A model generated the notes under the pieces. The model saw only the letters and a program-made list of their open reading frames with translations, did not search any database and was not told where the DNA came from. A stretch of 64,000 bases of DNA, taken from Lophium mytilinum (Eukaryota; Ascomycota; Dothideomycetes; Mytilinidiales; Mytilinidiaceae). The DNA lies in assembly GCA_010093605.1 (NCBI GenBank), contig MU004190.1, positions 1,757,599 to 1,821,598 of the forward strand. The letters are read 5' to 3'. Both the position numbers and the translations under genes were made by a program. Positions 10,474 through 21,466 of this stretch are shown in pieces; within the stretch, counting starts at the first letter, position 1; the number at the start of each line of letters is the position of its first letter.

Positions 10474-11737
10474 GGACCACGCGTGATGGTTGCGAGAGCT
10501 CGGAGGTGTTGTTTAGGATGACATAGATAGAAATTAATGAACCAGTACCCAGTCCATGCCTTTGTTATAATACACTTGTAAGTACATTGTGCTATTGTAG
10601 GAAGATCTATGCAAAGCACGTAAAACCAGCGAAATGGACTACAGTGCCAAATCACAAGTCTGGACACCCAAATCGATCATTGCTTAGCCCAACGCTGCTC
10701 ACTTAACACCACTGCAAGGAAGACCCTGACTACTTAGTAGCTAGTAAGCCAGAAGGCTGTCTAATCTACACGGCTTAGATTAATGCACTCATAGAGGTGG
10801 ATCATATGTCTGGGCACGCGATTCTATAGCTCCGTGGGTTAGATTTTGCGCACTTAACACCACTGTAGGGGGGTTCCTGCCTGCTAAGTAACTATTTAGT
10901 TATGAGGCAGCCTGATTTGCAATGCCTAGATTAAGGCACTTCCAGAGATGGGCTATATGTCTAAATGCACTGATTCGTTACTGCCTAGCTCGAGTCTTGC
11001 TCACTAGCTACCACTGTAGGGAGTAGCCTGCCTGCTAAGCAATAGTTTAGTCAAAAGGCAGTCTAATTCGCACTGCTTAGATTGATACACTAGCAGAAAT
11101 GGACTATATATCCAACGAGCCGGATCTGGTACTACCTGGCTTGAGTCTTGCTTGATGGTTACCACCGTAGGAGGTACCCCAGCAGGCAGGTCGCGGGCCA
11201 GTAATATGGTATTCAGATATCTACAGCATGGAATGAAACATGGCGTTACGGACATCCAGCTTACTTGGCTTTGGTTTTGGTCTATAGACACCACTGTCAG
11301 GGGGACCCCCGTTGCGAGGAATCCAGCCAGCCAAAGCGTAGTTCAATATGTAACACCCGAACGAGACGATGAAGCCCCGGATTGGTTCTCCGTCTGGGAC
11401 GTACATGATGCTGTACCCACCTCCTAGACGGCAAAGTCACTACTGGTCTACATGCAGAATCATCACGCAAGAGTTGTATTTGCGCAATCTTGTATCGTCA
11501 GAGTTCAGGCGTTGTCGGAATTCCACTGCCTTCATAATCCGTCAGCACTGGATCAGTAAACATCACCTCGGACCCTGCACAACCACAATTATCGTATATT
11601 GTCAACTTCCGCCACGAGCCGCCTTACTCAGACTTCTATACAGATGTCGTTCAATACTTAAAGAGCGCCTTCTTGAGAAATTGTAACAGGCATCGCATAT
11701 GTTCCAAAAGTCTCAGGTCAGAAGACATCTAAGTAAA
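10474..11737. repeat. Repeat array C (about five units, forward orientation)
   Basis: Units marked by CACCACTGYAGGG-like left ends occur near 10708, 10859, 11010, 11160 and 11287, about 127-151 bp apart. Each is followed by CCTGCCTGCTAAG, a CAGTCTAATTTGCAC-like segment and a TATATGTCT tail. The orientation is the same as array A. From about 11420 to 11737 I see no further repeat and no gene. Confidence 0.62.
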
Positions 11738-12739
11738 ATGCATTTCCTGACAGCAATACTCTTCTGTAAGCCAACCCTCACGTCTTTCTACTCAGCAACA
11801 TCAGCTAATGGTTCCATTTGAATAGCTTTCTCAGTTCTTAATTTGTCTTCTGCATTTCCTCATCACGATCTGCCAAATCACCCCAGCCCTGCCGGCGAAG
11901 ACATTGCTATCACCAACGGCAACGTCACCCTCCACTACACCAAGTACGGCCGCGGACCCCTCCTAATTTTCGTCCATGGCTTTCCCGATCACGCCGACAC
12001 CTGGGCTACCTTCCAAGTCCCCTTCTTCGCTCGCACCCACACCGTCCTTACCCCCTATCTACGCGGCTACCCTCCGTCCTCGGTCCCCGCCGACGTATCC
12101 GCCTACTCCTCCGCTAACTTCGTGTCTGATCTCCTCGCTATCCTGGACCACGAAAAGGCCGAGAAAGCGTCCATCGTCGGCCACGACGTCGGTGGCGGGG
12201 TCGTGCAGTACTTCGCGCTCGCGCATCCAGAACGCGTAGAAGCGCTAGTTCTCGTGAACACCGTCGTGCTGCCGAACTTTGTGCGCCTAATCGAATTCGA
12301 CCCTGACCAAGAGTATCGCGCCAAGTACACCATCGCGCTCGAAGCGTACCATGCTGGGGATCCGGTGCCACAGCAGGTGTTCGACATCCTCGCAAGTATC
12401 CGGAATGAGACGTATCGCGCTGAGGTCACCAAATACATAGAGAAGGGCCCGATTGACGGGATGCTGCACTTTTACAATGACAATTACCCGGAACCGCCGT
12501 ATGGGAAGAATATCAGCACGGCGGGGATGGTGGAGAAGGTGCCGACGTTGATTGTGTGGGGGACTGATGATCAGTATTTTAGTCCGAAGAATTACGATGG
12601 GTTGGCGGGGTGGTTTGAGAAGGGGGTAAGGTTGGTGACGGTGCCTGGGGCGAGTCATTGGAGCTTCAGGGATCAGCCGGAGAAGTTCAATGTGGAGGTT
12701 GATGGGTTTTTGAGGACGGTGGGCGAATTGAGGGGGTAG
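11738..12739 (+). CDS. Secreted alpha/beta-hydrolase, epoxide hydrolase-like
   Basis: Two exons, 11738-11765 and 11826-12739. The long open frame has no ATG at its head. A 28-nt first exon joined across a 60-nt intron (donor GTAAGC, GCTAAT branch region, acceptor AATAG) supplies ATG and gives MHFLTAILFSFSVLNLSSA, an excellent signal peptide with predicted cleavage after Ala19. The mature part is an alpha/beta hydrolase: HGFP oxyanion motif (60-63), nucleophile Asp130 in VGHDVGGG, acid Asp257/258 in WGTDD, His287 in GASHW. An Asp nucleophile in a G-H-D context is typical of epoxide hydrolases and haloalkanoate dehalogenases, not esterases. Total 313 residues, normal for the family. The stop codon directly abuts repeat array D. 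Confidence 0.82.
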
Positions 12740-13965
12740 GTAGGGGGCAATGTTGAGGTCAAAGCAGTGCAGATTGGACTTCATCTTGACTAATTGGCTA
12801 TTTGGTAGACAGCCCACCCCTTGCGGTGGTGTCCAGTAAGCAATACTTAAGATAATCAGCGATAAATTTGTGTGCCTAGACACTTAGTTATATACTATAG
12901 AGATTATAACCTTTAAGTTAGCCGCTTATCGCCACTGCTTAGGGTACCCCCACAGAAGTTCAGAGATCTAAAGGCGATGTTAAGTTTCAAACAGTGTACA
13001 TTAGAAAGCCTCTTAACCTAATAGCTGTTCGGCACGCAGGCCACCCCTTATAGTGGCGTGAAGTAAGCAAGAGTTGAGCTAGATTATTATAAATCTGTGT
13101 GCCTAGACACTTAGTTATAACCTTTAAGTTGGCCGCTTGTCGCTACTGCTTAGGGTACCCCCACAGGAATTTAACAATCTGAAAACGATGTCAAGTTCTA
13201 AACAGTATAGATTAGAAAGCCTCTTGACCAATTGGCTGTTTGGCACGCAGGCAACCCCCTACAGTGGTGTTAAGTAAGCAAGATTCGAGCCAGGTAGTGA
13301 TAACTCCGTTTGTTTAGCACTTGGATCCACTTCTGTACTTGCATTAATCCGTACATTGCAAATTAGACTACCTCTTAACCGCATACCTGCTCAGTAGCCA
13401 GGTGACCACTTACAGTGGCGTCAAGTCAGCAAGAATAAAGCGGTAGCAGCTAGTATCACAACGTACTCCTACTATAGATACTGAGAAAATGATTACCTAG
13501 TCTCACGCTCTTTCGCAGAGAGAAATGATATATTGAGCTGACATCCTCACGAGACGCATCTACATTGCCGTTCCGCATAGTTCTCGATTTGTTATGCGGC
13601 TGGAATAGCGTTCAGTTCCTAGCATCGAAGTACAGGGACAGAGTCTAGATCTGTGCATTTTCATTGCCACTGCTAGAGGCGCCCCCGTAACGTTTCCAGA
13701 GTGTAAAAGAGGCGTCATATTTCATACAACGGAGTCCGTGCTGCTTTTTTATTGGCCAATTTCCTAGCGACCGGGCTGCTCCTGACGGCGGTATCAAGCT
13801 TCCAAAAGTGATGCTGAAGAAGTTGTGCCTATATGCGAAGACCTATAGCAATAGAATCGTACTATTTAGGTCTTTCTGTAACTTTAACAAACATCACAAC
13901 CTTAAACTCGTAGCAGTTCCCTAGCAATCTTCTCACCCCTTCATACCTATCGCTCACCCTACGTA
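12740..13965. repeat. Repeat array D (about five degenerate units, reverse orientation)
   Basis: Starts immediately after the hydrolase stop codon with a left-truncated unit. Fuller units with CCACTGCTTAGGGTACCCCC-type ends begin near 12932 and 13143; a weaker one lies around 13330-13430 and a diverged one begins near 13665. Right ends read GGCCACCCCTTATAGTGG and close variants. Tails share TAAGCAAGA and TGTGTGCCTAGACACTTAGTTATA. The orientation matches array B. No gene is supported. The DNA between about 13840 and 13965 is the 3' flank of the convergent GFA gene. Confidence 0.65.
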
Positions 13966-14596
13966 TCAACCACTCTCATCCCCGCCCGCAAGCCTCGGTA
14001 CCCACCCCACCTCATTCCCCTTTCTATACACCTCCACCACGGGTTTACTGCCCCAGAACCCCTCCTGCCCATCTTTGACGACCGTCCCCATCTTCACATA
14101 TCTCGTTTCAGTATCTGGCCCCGTCTCGCACTGCGTCCAGCACGTCGATCCGCAGACATTGCAAAAGTTTCGTAAAGATGGGTGGCCTGATTCCTGCAGT
14201 GGTCCCTCGGTGCGGTAGACGGTAACGGATGCCGGTGGGGAGAGGAGGCGGAAGGAGGAGGCAGGGATGCAGGCGTTGTAGCTGAAGACAGAGCCGGAGG
14301 AAATTTGGCATTTGGCGCAGTGGCAGAGGGCCTGGGGCGTGTTAGTCGGGAGAGGGACGAAGGGCTGCAGTGGGGAGGGGATGATGAGAGAATGGGAGGG
14401 GAAATGGAATGAGAATAGGGAGAGACTACGAAGGAAAAAAGCACGAAGATGGAAAGAGTAGGGAAACGGCGAGAGAGCAGGAAGGCAGAGAGATAAAAAC
14501 GATGATAGAAAAGAGACATACGATGACCCACTCCCCGGCGTCGAATTCGTATTTGAGGGCGCCGCAGAGGCATTTTCCAGAGATTGAGTTAGACAT
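13966..14596 (-). CDS. GFA-domain (glutathione-dependent formaldehyde-activating enzyme-like) zinc protein
   Basis: Two exons on the minus strand, 14596-14522 and 14331-13966, separated by a 190-nt intron (donor GTATGT, acceptor CCCCAG, phase 0). That intron is longer than others here but needed to join the conserved halves. The protein is 146 residues. Zinc ligands of the GFA/CENP-V fold are visible: CLCG at 9-12, CHCAKC just after the junction, and FCNVCGS later; VKMGTV and the PVVEVY strand also fit. Members range from formaldehyde-glutathione handling to unknown roles, so substrate cannot be assigned. It is divergent from the BTB gene at 15134. Confidence 0.82.
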
Positions 14597-15133
14597 TGTA
14601 TGGAAAGAGATGGTCTTTTAGAGATGAGTCCAGAGGGAACCACGGAAGGGAATTGGTACAGCTTAAGTAGCATCGATTGATAGTATGTTACTGACGTGGT
14701 GTCAGCACGAGGGGCGCCTGAGGATCAGCGGTACTTGAATGGGGAGCGGACTCGGGTCTCCTCTACCCCGCTGTATTGGAGTTCTATCGGGTCTCCATGA
14801 GGAAGTGCGAGCATTGCGTATTCTCTCAAGAGGCAGGTATAGCTGCAGGGGCGAGGACGCGGTGAAATGCTGTGGCTAGTAGGTATGGAAGCTGTGGCTG
14901 TGGATTAAGTGGGGCTCTTCCCCGGCGAACACGAGGTCTCATTGGCTGCTTGTTACACTTCACCTCTTTCAATGAACCTTAAGCCTTCAACCTCACCACA
15001 CTCCCTCATTACCGGCGAGAGCTGTCCTTTACCAGACGCGCAAGACAGGTAAGCTTTCTGGGGGTGTCCATCATCTTACAAAGTTACTGACGAAGGGGTT
15101 TATCAAGCCTAGCGCGCTGCCAATACGTGGGAG
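14597..15133. promoter_or_regulatory. Shared divergent intergenic region between GFA and BTB genes
   Basis: 537 bp between two divergently transcribed genes. No repeat unit or open frame of note. C/T-rich leader-like sequence (CACCTCTTTC, CCTCACCACACTCCCTCATTACC) precedes the BTB start. It probably holds both promoters; I see no convincing operator. Confidence 0.35.
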
Positions 15134-15878
15134 ATGGAGGCTCATCGAAAGAAATCGACCATACCTACGTACGCCACCCACATTCTATAGTTTAATATCG
15201 CATGCTAACAGTTAAAGCTATGGCGAGGGTCTGAAGGTCCTTGTTGGCCCGGAGGAGGTGCCATTCTTCGTTCACGAGGGACCGATACGAGCTTCGTCCA
15301 AGTTCTTCGACAATGCGATGAAAGGCCCTTGGAACGAGTCAACAGAGCGTTGCGTGCGCTTGAGAGACGATGACCCGGAGATCTTTTCCATCTACCAGCA
15401 TTGGCTTTACAGCCAGACTCTCTCTACGCGAAAAGATGTCGGAGGACTCGAAGCGGATGAACAGAACCAAGTGAACGAGTATGACGTAGCACGCAAAACA
15501 TATAGCGCTCTCTGCGACGCCTATTGTCTTGGAGAGAAGCTCATGGATGACAACTTCAAGAACACGGCTATCGACGCCATCATCCAGCGGAGATCCTCCT
15601 CAAGCGGCGGTACCGTTTGGGCCCCGGGTGGCGATGTAATAGCCAAGGCCTATAAGGGCACGCCTGAAGGCTCACTTCTCCGCAAACTCCTTGTGGACTT
15701 CTTCGCTTACCGCGCAACAACATCTTGGTGGTACAATATCAAAGACCTAGTCCCCGAGGAGTTTATATCGGAACTATGCTTGGCCCTTCTTGAGATTAGA
15801 CCTCGCGTTGGCACTGGTATCCCATGGACAGACCCGGTCAAGGTCAAGAGCCTGTACCACACCCACCCCAAGAAATAG
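15134..15878 (+). CDS. BTB/POZ domain protein
   Basis: Two exons, 15134-15168 and 15218-15878, 231 residues. The long frame opens without an ATG. A 35-nt first exon (ATG at 15134) joined over a 49-nt intron (donor GTACGC, branch GCTAAC, acceptor TTAAAG) restores a typical BTB opening: YGEGLKVLVGPEE then VPFFVHEGPIRASSKFFDNA. The nearer CAG is only a few bases from the branch point, so the AAG acceptor is preferred, and it alone keeps phase. The middle has FSIYQHWLYS, and the C-terminal half is the all-helical extension common in short fungal BTB proteins. Such proteins mediate dimerisation or Cullin-3 contacts; no partner is evident. Confidence 0.82.
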
Positions 15879-18800
15879 GGTTCGGGGCCAAATGTTGAAT
15901 GGATCGACGAAATCAGGGGAGAGTACAGTACATAACTGCAACCTCCATATAACTGCTTGCTACAATGCCTCGAGACTCCCCGCGAAGATGAAATGCTTGA
16001 TAACTACGTGAGACGTAAAGCAATTGAACTGAACAAGGAACTGAAATCGACAAAGAACACGAGAAACTTAATCGCAAGTCATGAGTCTGGACACAGAAAA
16101 CGCTCTCCACTTAAGTGCCACTTTTCCTTGCTGGACGCTATTGTTAGGAGTAGCCCGGCGGCCAGTCCTGCCAATGAGAAAAGTGTTAACCGAAATCACA
16201 TCCAGATCCTCAAAACTATATTCGGCAACATGCAGTGCTAACCAAGTGCGCGCAGATTTCTGCCAGGAAACCGACCACTCCAGCAAGCGATGGGGATCCG
16301 GTATACGTACCTCAACATCAACCGCAGTCCAAAGACCTCCCCAATCCCATCCCATCCTATTTTCAGAAACGACGTTGGTTCCCCTGAGCCGACAAGCAAC
16401 CCTACGCGGATCTCCTCACCCCTGAATGTAAATATAGACCGAAACATTCGCCCATCTAGCTTGTCTCCATCGCGATTCTCTTGGCAAGAATGGCAGAAAA
16501 GGGCGCTGTGGTTCGCTGAAGTAGTTCGCGCGGTTGGTGTAGGAGGATGAAACATGCGATGTGTGCCTCAGCCACCTCCATAGCGCGCCTATATTTGGAG
16601 ACAGTTTGCCTGATCGGGGTAGTGTCACGTGCCGATAAGCCAGGCCCGCCAGTGTTGGATGGGGAGATGAGACATCGTAAATTGACCAGTTGAGTTGTCT
16701 TTTTCTGCTAGTTCCAAGGCGTGCTTCCTCTCCCTCTTTCTTGCCGAAGGTTGATGGTGGTGGCAGTGCCAGATCACGTGCACCCAGCCCCGGCTCTCCC
16801 AAACCCGTCCCGCTGTCATCCAGCCACCACCTGCAGCTGTCATCCGTCAGCCAAGCTCTCCACAACCTCCGCAACACCAAACCTGTATCCCCATCATCCT
16901 CAGCCAACGGCACAGCTTCCTCGTCCCGCCAATCGCCATGCCTTTTTCTGCCAAAAGCTGAAACGCGCGGAGCCGATGCGTCCGGCTGCCGTGTGCGGCC
17001 ACGTCGTCGTCGAGTGGAAAGCAGGGTCATATCGCAACAGGCCGAGCTAGTTGCGATAGACGACGGCATCATGGAACTCCTAGCGAGGACGCTGCACCGG
17101 AGCGGCTGATAGACGGTGCCCAAACCTCAAAGCGCAACGATTTCCTCGACCGCGGCAGTTAGTTCCGCTTCATTGCGGATGGGTGGTCGCTGTATTGCTG
17201 CCAGACACCTCAGCGCGACCCACGGGCGAAGGCTGGGGTCGCCTCACCAAGTCCATCCGCCAGAGTTCTGCCAGCAGGGTCAGCCAGGTGACTTCGCGGC
17301 GTCATCCTGCCTTCAATCCGCCAGGAAAGGACGATTGCCGCGCAGATCGTCGCTTGGAGTCGCTTACCAGCACTTGCCGAGCCCATATCAAGACCATGGC
17401 GGGGGAGCATCACTAGATTTCCAGGGTTGCAAACCGGGTTCGTGCTGGTAGAGGTGGTGCTGGCTGAAGGACCGGTGAAGCGCGCGCCCAATGCCCGTTA
17501 CGCCGACTTATCCGCCGCGAGCGGGTGATCTGGTGCTGGCGAACCTCCCATCTTACTTACATGGCAGAATTCCGGGGCGTGCGCAAGGTACCTCCCGGCT
17601 AGATGAGGGTTTTATGGAACCCGGTTTGGGATTATGGTGGCTAGGAGGGCAGGATGCGGCTCGTGAGGCGCTGAGTTGTCAACGCGCGGTGGCTAGATGG
17701 GGACGTGTCGGGTCCACTTGGGAAGAGACGGTGGGTGGAATTGGGTAAGGGCGCCGTTGCGAATTGTGGAGAGGAGGGTTTGGATGGCGTTGTTGAGATT
17801 GCCCATGGGGATTGCAATCGCTGTCCTGACCGGAGGTGAGCTATCAATTTCAAAGCTCATTGAGTTGGCTTATAGGTTTCTGTGCCTGTCCATCAAATGG
17901 CAATGGTTTCACACCAGCTACAATCACACACTATCGCGATTCTCGAGTCCTAGGTGTTTTGTAAGCTCAATTGGGCGTCGATGTCGACTTCGGAAACGGC
18001 CGAGGCACGAACAGCACACAGTACAGATTCGCCACCGTCTAAACTCCGTATGGATATTGATCAACAAACCAGCACTTAGTAAACACAAGGCCGCTATCAC
18101 GACCTCCGGCCCTGGTGCCTGACCATATGCACCAGCGGACTTGAAACTGACTGGGCATGGCGTGGAGCCCAACCCAACGCCGCGTCTACCCTCTGGGTAT
18201 AGCTACGTGTTCTTTCGATCGGCGTTCCTTCGCGTGGTGATATTCAGCCGGACAGTTCGGTCCACTTTTGCAGCCTCACAAAATTCGGGATGAGGAACCT
18301 ATAGTATGTGGAGGTGCGGAGGTGGCGAACTTGGGGTGGCGTGGGGAGAGATACTGGAGGATGTAGTGCAGCGCAATATCATTCATCGCTTTTCATCCGT
18401 AAATGGCAATATATCCTCACCTTTCCAACATAGGCTAAATGATGACAAAGGCCGCCATACTCTATACTGGACTTGTGTGAGCAGCCGCCTAGGGAATAAC
18501 CTGAGAGGTGCAATATCGTACTCTTTTGCATCACCTTGGCCCTTCCAGTCCCAGTTCCACGATGTGAGAATGCCTGACTGTCTGGCGCGGTTGCTTTGGA
18601 CGCCTTCAACGCCATGATCAGCGCTGGCATCAAGGAAACAAGCCCAAATACCCCAGCATGTTCCATCCTCAGGACATGTACTCCTCCTTGCGATCCGTCT
18701 CTCAAGATATCACACGGTTCCTTGCGATGAAGTGCTCGAAACCATGCACGAGCAGTTCTAAGACTCATCCTACATCCTCAACCTCAACCTCTCGATTGCA

Positions 18801-19751
18801 GACACCGAGTCACGATAAGCTAAGAGACACTGCACTCATGGTTCAACTTCGATAGCTATCTACCTAAGTAGTCTATCACATATCACCTTATCCTTTCTGC
18901 ACTCTCTCTGATTCCCGTATCACACAGTGCAAAACCCTCCAACCCTCAATTCTGCCTGACCATCTCCAGATCCCACCCTCCTACCTCCGTCTCGAACAGC
19001 CTACTACGGATCACCGCATCCATCCATTCACCCTCCCTCGAATCATCTCACCACCTATCCCCAACGCCAATTCAGACTCACGATTCTGCCTGGCCACTAT
19101 ACCACCCCGCAGCGCCGCAGCCTAGCACCCTCGACATCCAACCAGCCCCTCGGGTCCCGCTGAGGCCAGGCCGCTCAGCCACTCAGAGCGGGGTCAATTC
19201 ATGACTCCAATCGAAAATGCTGGGTGGGCTGGATGGGCGGCGGGGTGGGGTTACCGATTTTTGCACACCATGATGCCCCTCTATCGATAATTGCACACCC
19301 CAACAAGGCAGCTTCGATCATCGCACAAACGGGGCTGAGATCTCCCTCAATTCCACAACATCGTGGGCTGACAAGCACGACCCCGACCCACCCACCCGCC
19401 CGCGCGCGCGTGGTAAGTGTAGGAGTCAATGATTCCACAGCGCCGCGGTAGGCGGGCGTCAAGTCGCGCGTGTGGTACGGCATCGAGATGCGTGTCAATG
19501 GCATGGCGGGAGGTACAAGGCGCGCAAGTCTTCAGGTGGTGCGCGGGTGCGTAATTCTCCTGTCGCACCGTAGTGCGCAATCGCGTAAAGCAAAACCCTC
19601 CTACCTCCCACCACCGCTCCCCTCCCCTCCACCCGTTCCAATTCTCCAGCTCAGCTCGTCCAGTCTTGACCGGAGCATATAAGTGGCGTCGTTAAGCATC
19701 AGCACCAGCACCACTATCCCGCCGCGCCGCGACGCCGCCGCTGCAGTCATA
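15879..19751. other. Gene desert, mostly GC-rich
   Basis: 3.9 kb without a gene I can support. Long open frames exist on both strands around 16.4-17.5 kb, but they overlap each other, have skewed Ser/Pro/Arg composition and show no domain, as expected of GC-rich random sequence. A real gene split by several introns around 16.7-17.5 kb cannot be excluded. Near 19.2-19.45 kb there are short G/C runs and a GCACACC motif repeated a few times. Confidence 0.4.
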
Positions 19752-21464
19752 CAAAGGGTGCGGCTCGGAGCACAATCACAAACCAATGGCTGAGGGGTCC
19801 GAGCGCGGCAGAATTGTAGCCAATCAATCAAACACGCTTATAAGGCGGTGAAGGCCTTAACCACTATTTTAAGTCGTGATTTCCCCTTTTTTAATATAAA
19901 CAATGCCTTAACACCACACCAGAGGGCGCTCTACCGGGGCCCTAGATATTCTAATTGCTATAAAAGTAGCTATTATTACTATAAGAGTATTCTATAATAT
20001 TTCTTACCTTAAATTAGAGTAGAAAATTAGTATAAACTACTCTATATATATTAAAATCTTTAACTAGGCTAAAGAGAATACTAGAAATAAGGATTTTTAT
20101 AACCTTTTAGCTACTTTATTACCTAAATCTAAGCGCCTAGGTAGATAGCTAAAGATTAAGAAAGATAGTAAGTTATTCTATAAGATTTACTAAAATATAC
20201 TATACTAGGATAAATATAGCTTTAAGAAAGCTACTATACTAGCACTTTATAAGTATAGAGTAATAGTAGCTAGATTATTAATTAAATATATTATCTACTA
20301 GTATATAGATTCTCTCTACTAGATACTAATTATATATAGAATTAGGCCTAGAAAGCCGGCACTTAATATAGTATAGAAAGATACTAGATTTAATTACTAT
20401 ATCTAGCTATAAGATCTTATTAAAAGAACCTAAAAAAAAGTTATTATTATCTATTTAGATAAATTACTAAAGTAATTTAGACCGGGCTAGGCTAGTAAAG
20501 GTAAAGCTAGAGTCTCTAGGCTAAAGAGAGAAGATACTAATAAGTATATAATAGCCTAAAAGAGCCCTAAGTTCTTCTTTTCTTTTTAGAGTACTATATA
20601 CTTAAATAATTATATTCTAAGGCTATATATTATATAGAAGCTAGAGTCTTAAGAGTAGAAGAATACTTTTAAGAAAAAGCTTATTAAAGATAATAAGAAT
20701 ATAAAGAAAAGGGCTAAAAGGTACTAAAGAAATACTAAGATTTAGAGGATAATAGAGTATAACTATATAAAGAAGGTAAATAATAAAATTAGAGAAGATA
20801 ATAAGCGCCTTAAATAATAAGAAATTTAAAAGGGATAGTAGTATAAGTATAGGCCTAATTAGAAGTATAAGTATAAGATTTTTACCTAAGAAAAAGAAAA
20901 GAGAATAGATATAGCTTAGTATGCTAATAATATTCTAAAGCTATTATTTTATTCTTACTATTTTACTATATAAGAAGTAAACCTAGATAAAGAGATTTAG
21001 CTAATTAAGAATAATATCTCTCTTTACTATTCTACTTAAAGGAAACTATTATACCTCTTTTTATAGATTAAATTTATAGACTACCTAGCTTTCTTCTCTA
21101 ATTTATACCTAATTAAGTAAGTCTTTAGAAGGATAAACTATTCTATAAAGCTCTATAACTACTAGAGTGCTAGTAAGTAAGTAAAAGATAAAGCTAGATA
21201 GTTTCTACTTAATCTATAGAGAAAGGATAAATAAATAAATAAATATATTATTAGCTAAGTAAAAAATAGTACCTTTCTAGACCTTATATATAAGTATAAA
21301 TTAGTAGATAGAAATAATAACTTTATAGGATAATAGCGCACTTTATTTAGTGTATTATTATATAGAATTAAATAAGTTGTAGTACTTTAAACGTAGAGGA
21401 AGCACCTTAGTATTCCTACCCCTGCGCTTACGTAATGTGATTGTGCTCCGCGCCGCACCCTTTG
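19752..21464. mobile_element. Mariner-like DNA transposon with 29-bp terminal inverted repeats, interior saturated by RIP
   Basis: The ends are inverted repeats of 29 bp (19752-19780 and 21436-21464) starting CAAAGGGTGCGGC, with one mismatch, and TA lies just outside both ends (19750-19751 and 21465-21466), the Tc1/mariner target duplication. Length is 1,713 bp. From about 19.98 to 21.32 kb the DNA is extremely AT-rich and has almost no CpA or TpG, the mark of repeat-induced point mutation. Conceptual translation on the plus strand, with many TAG/TAA codons, still shows spacing resembling the DDE transposase of fungal mariner elements (DDE_3 type), including a late segment like the VFRRI..SIKLYN region. 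It is non-autonomous and old. Family placement rests on ends and TSD more than on the protein. Confidence 0.78.
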
Positions 21465-21466
21465 TA

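Noticed and set aside
16416-17123. 235-codon minus-strand frame and overlapping plus-strand frames
   Set aside because: No domain, overlapping long frames on both strands, and a Ser/Arg/Pro/Trp-skewed composition as expected from GC-rich non-coding DNA.
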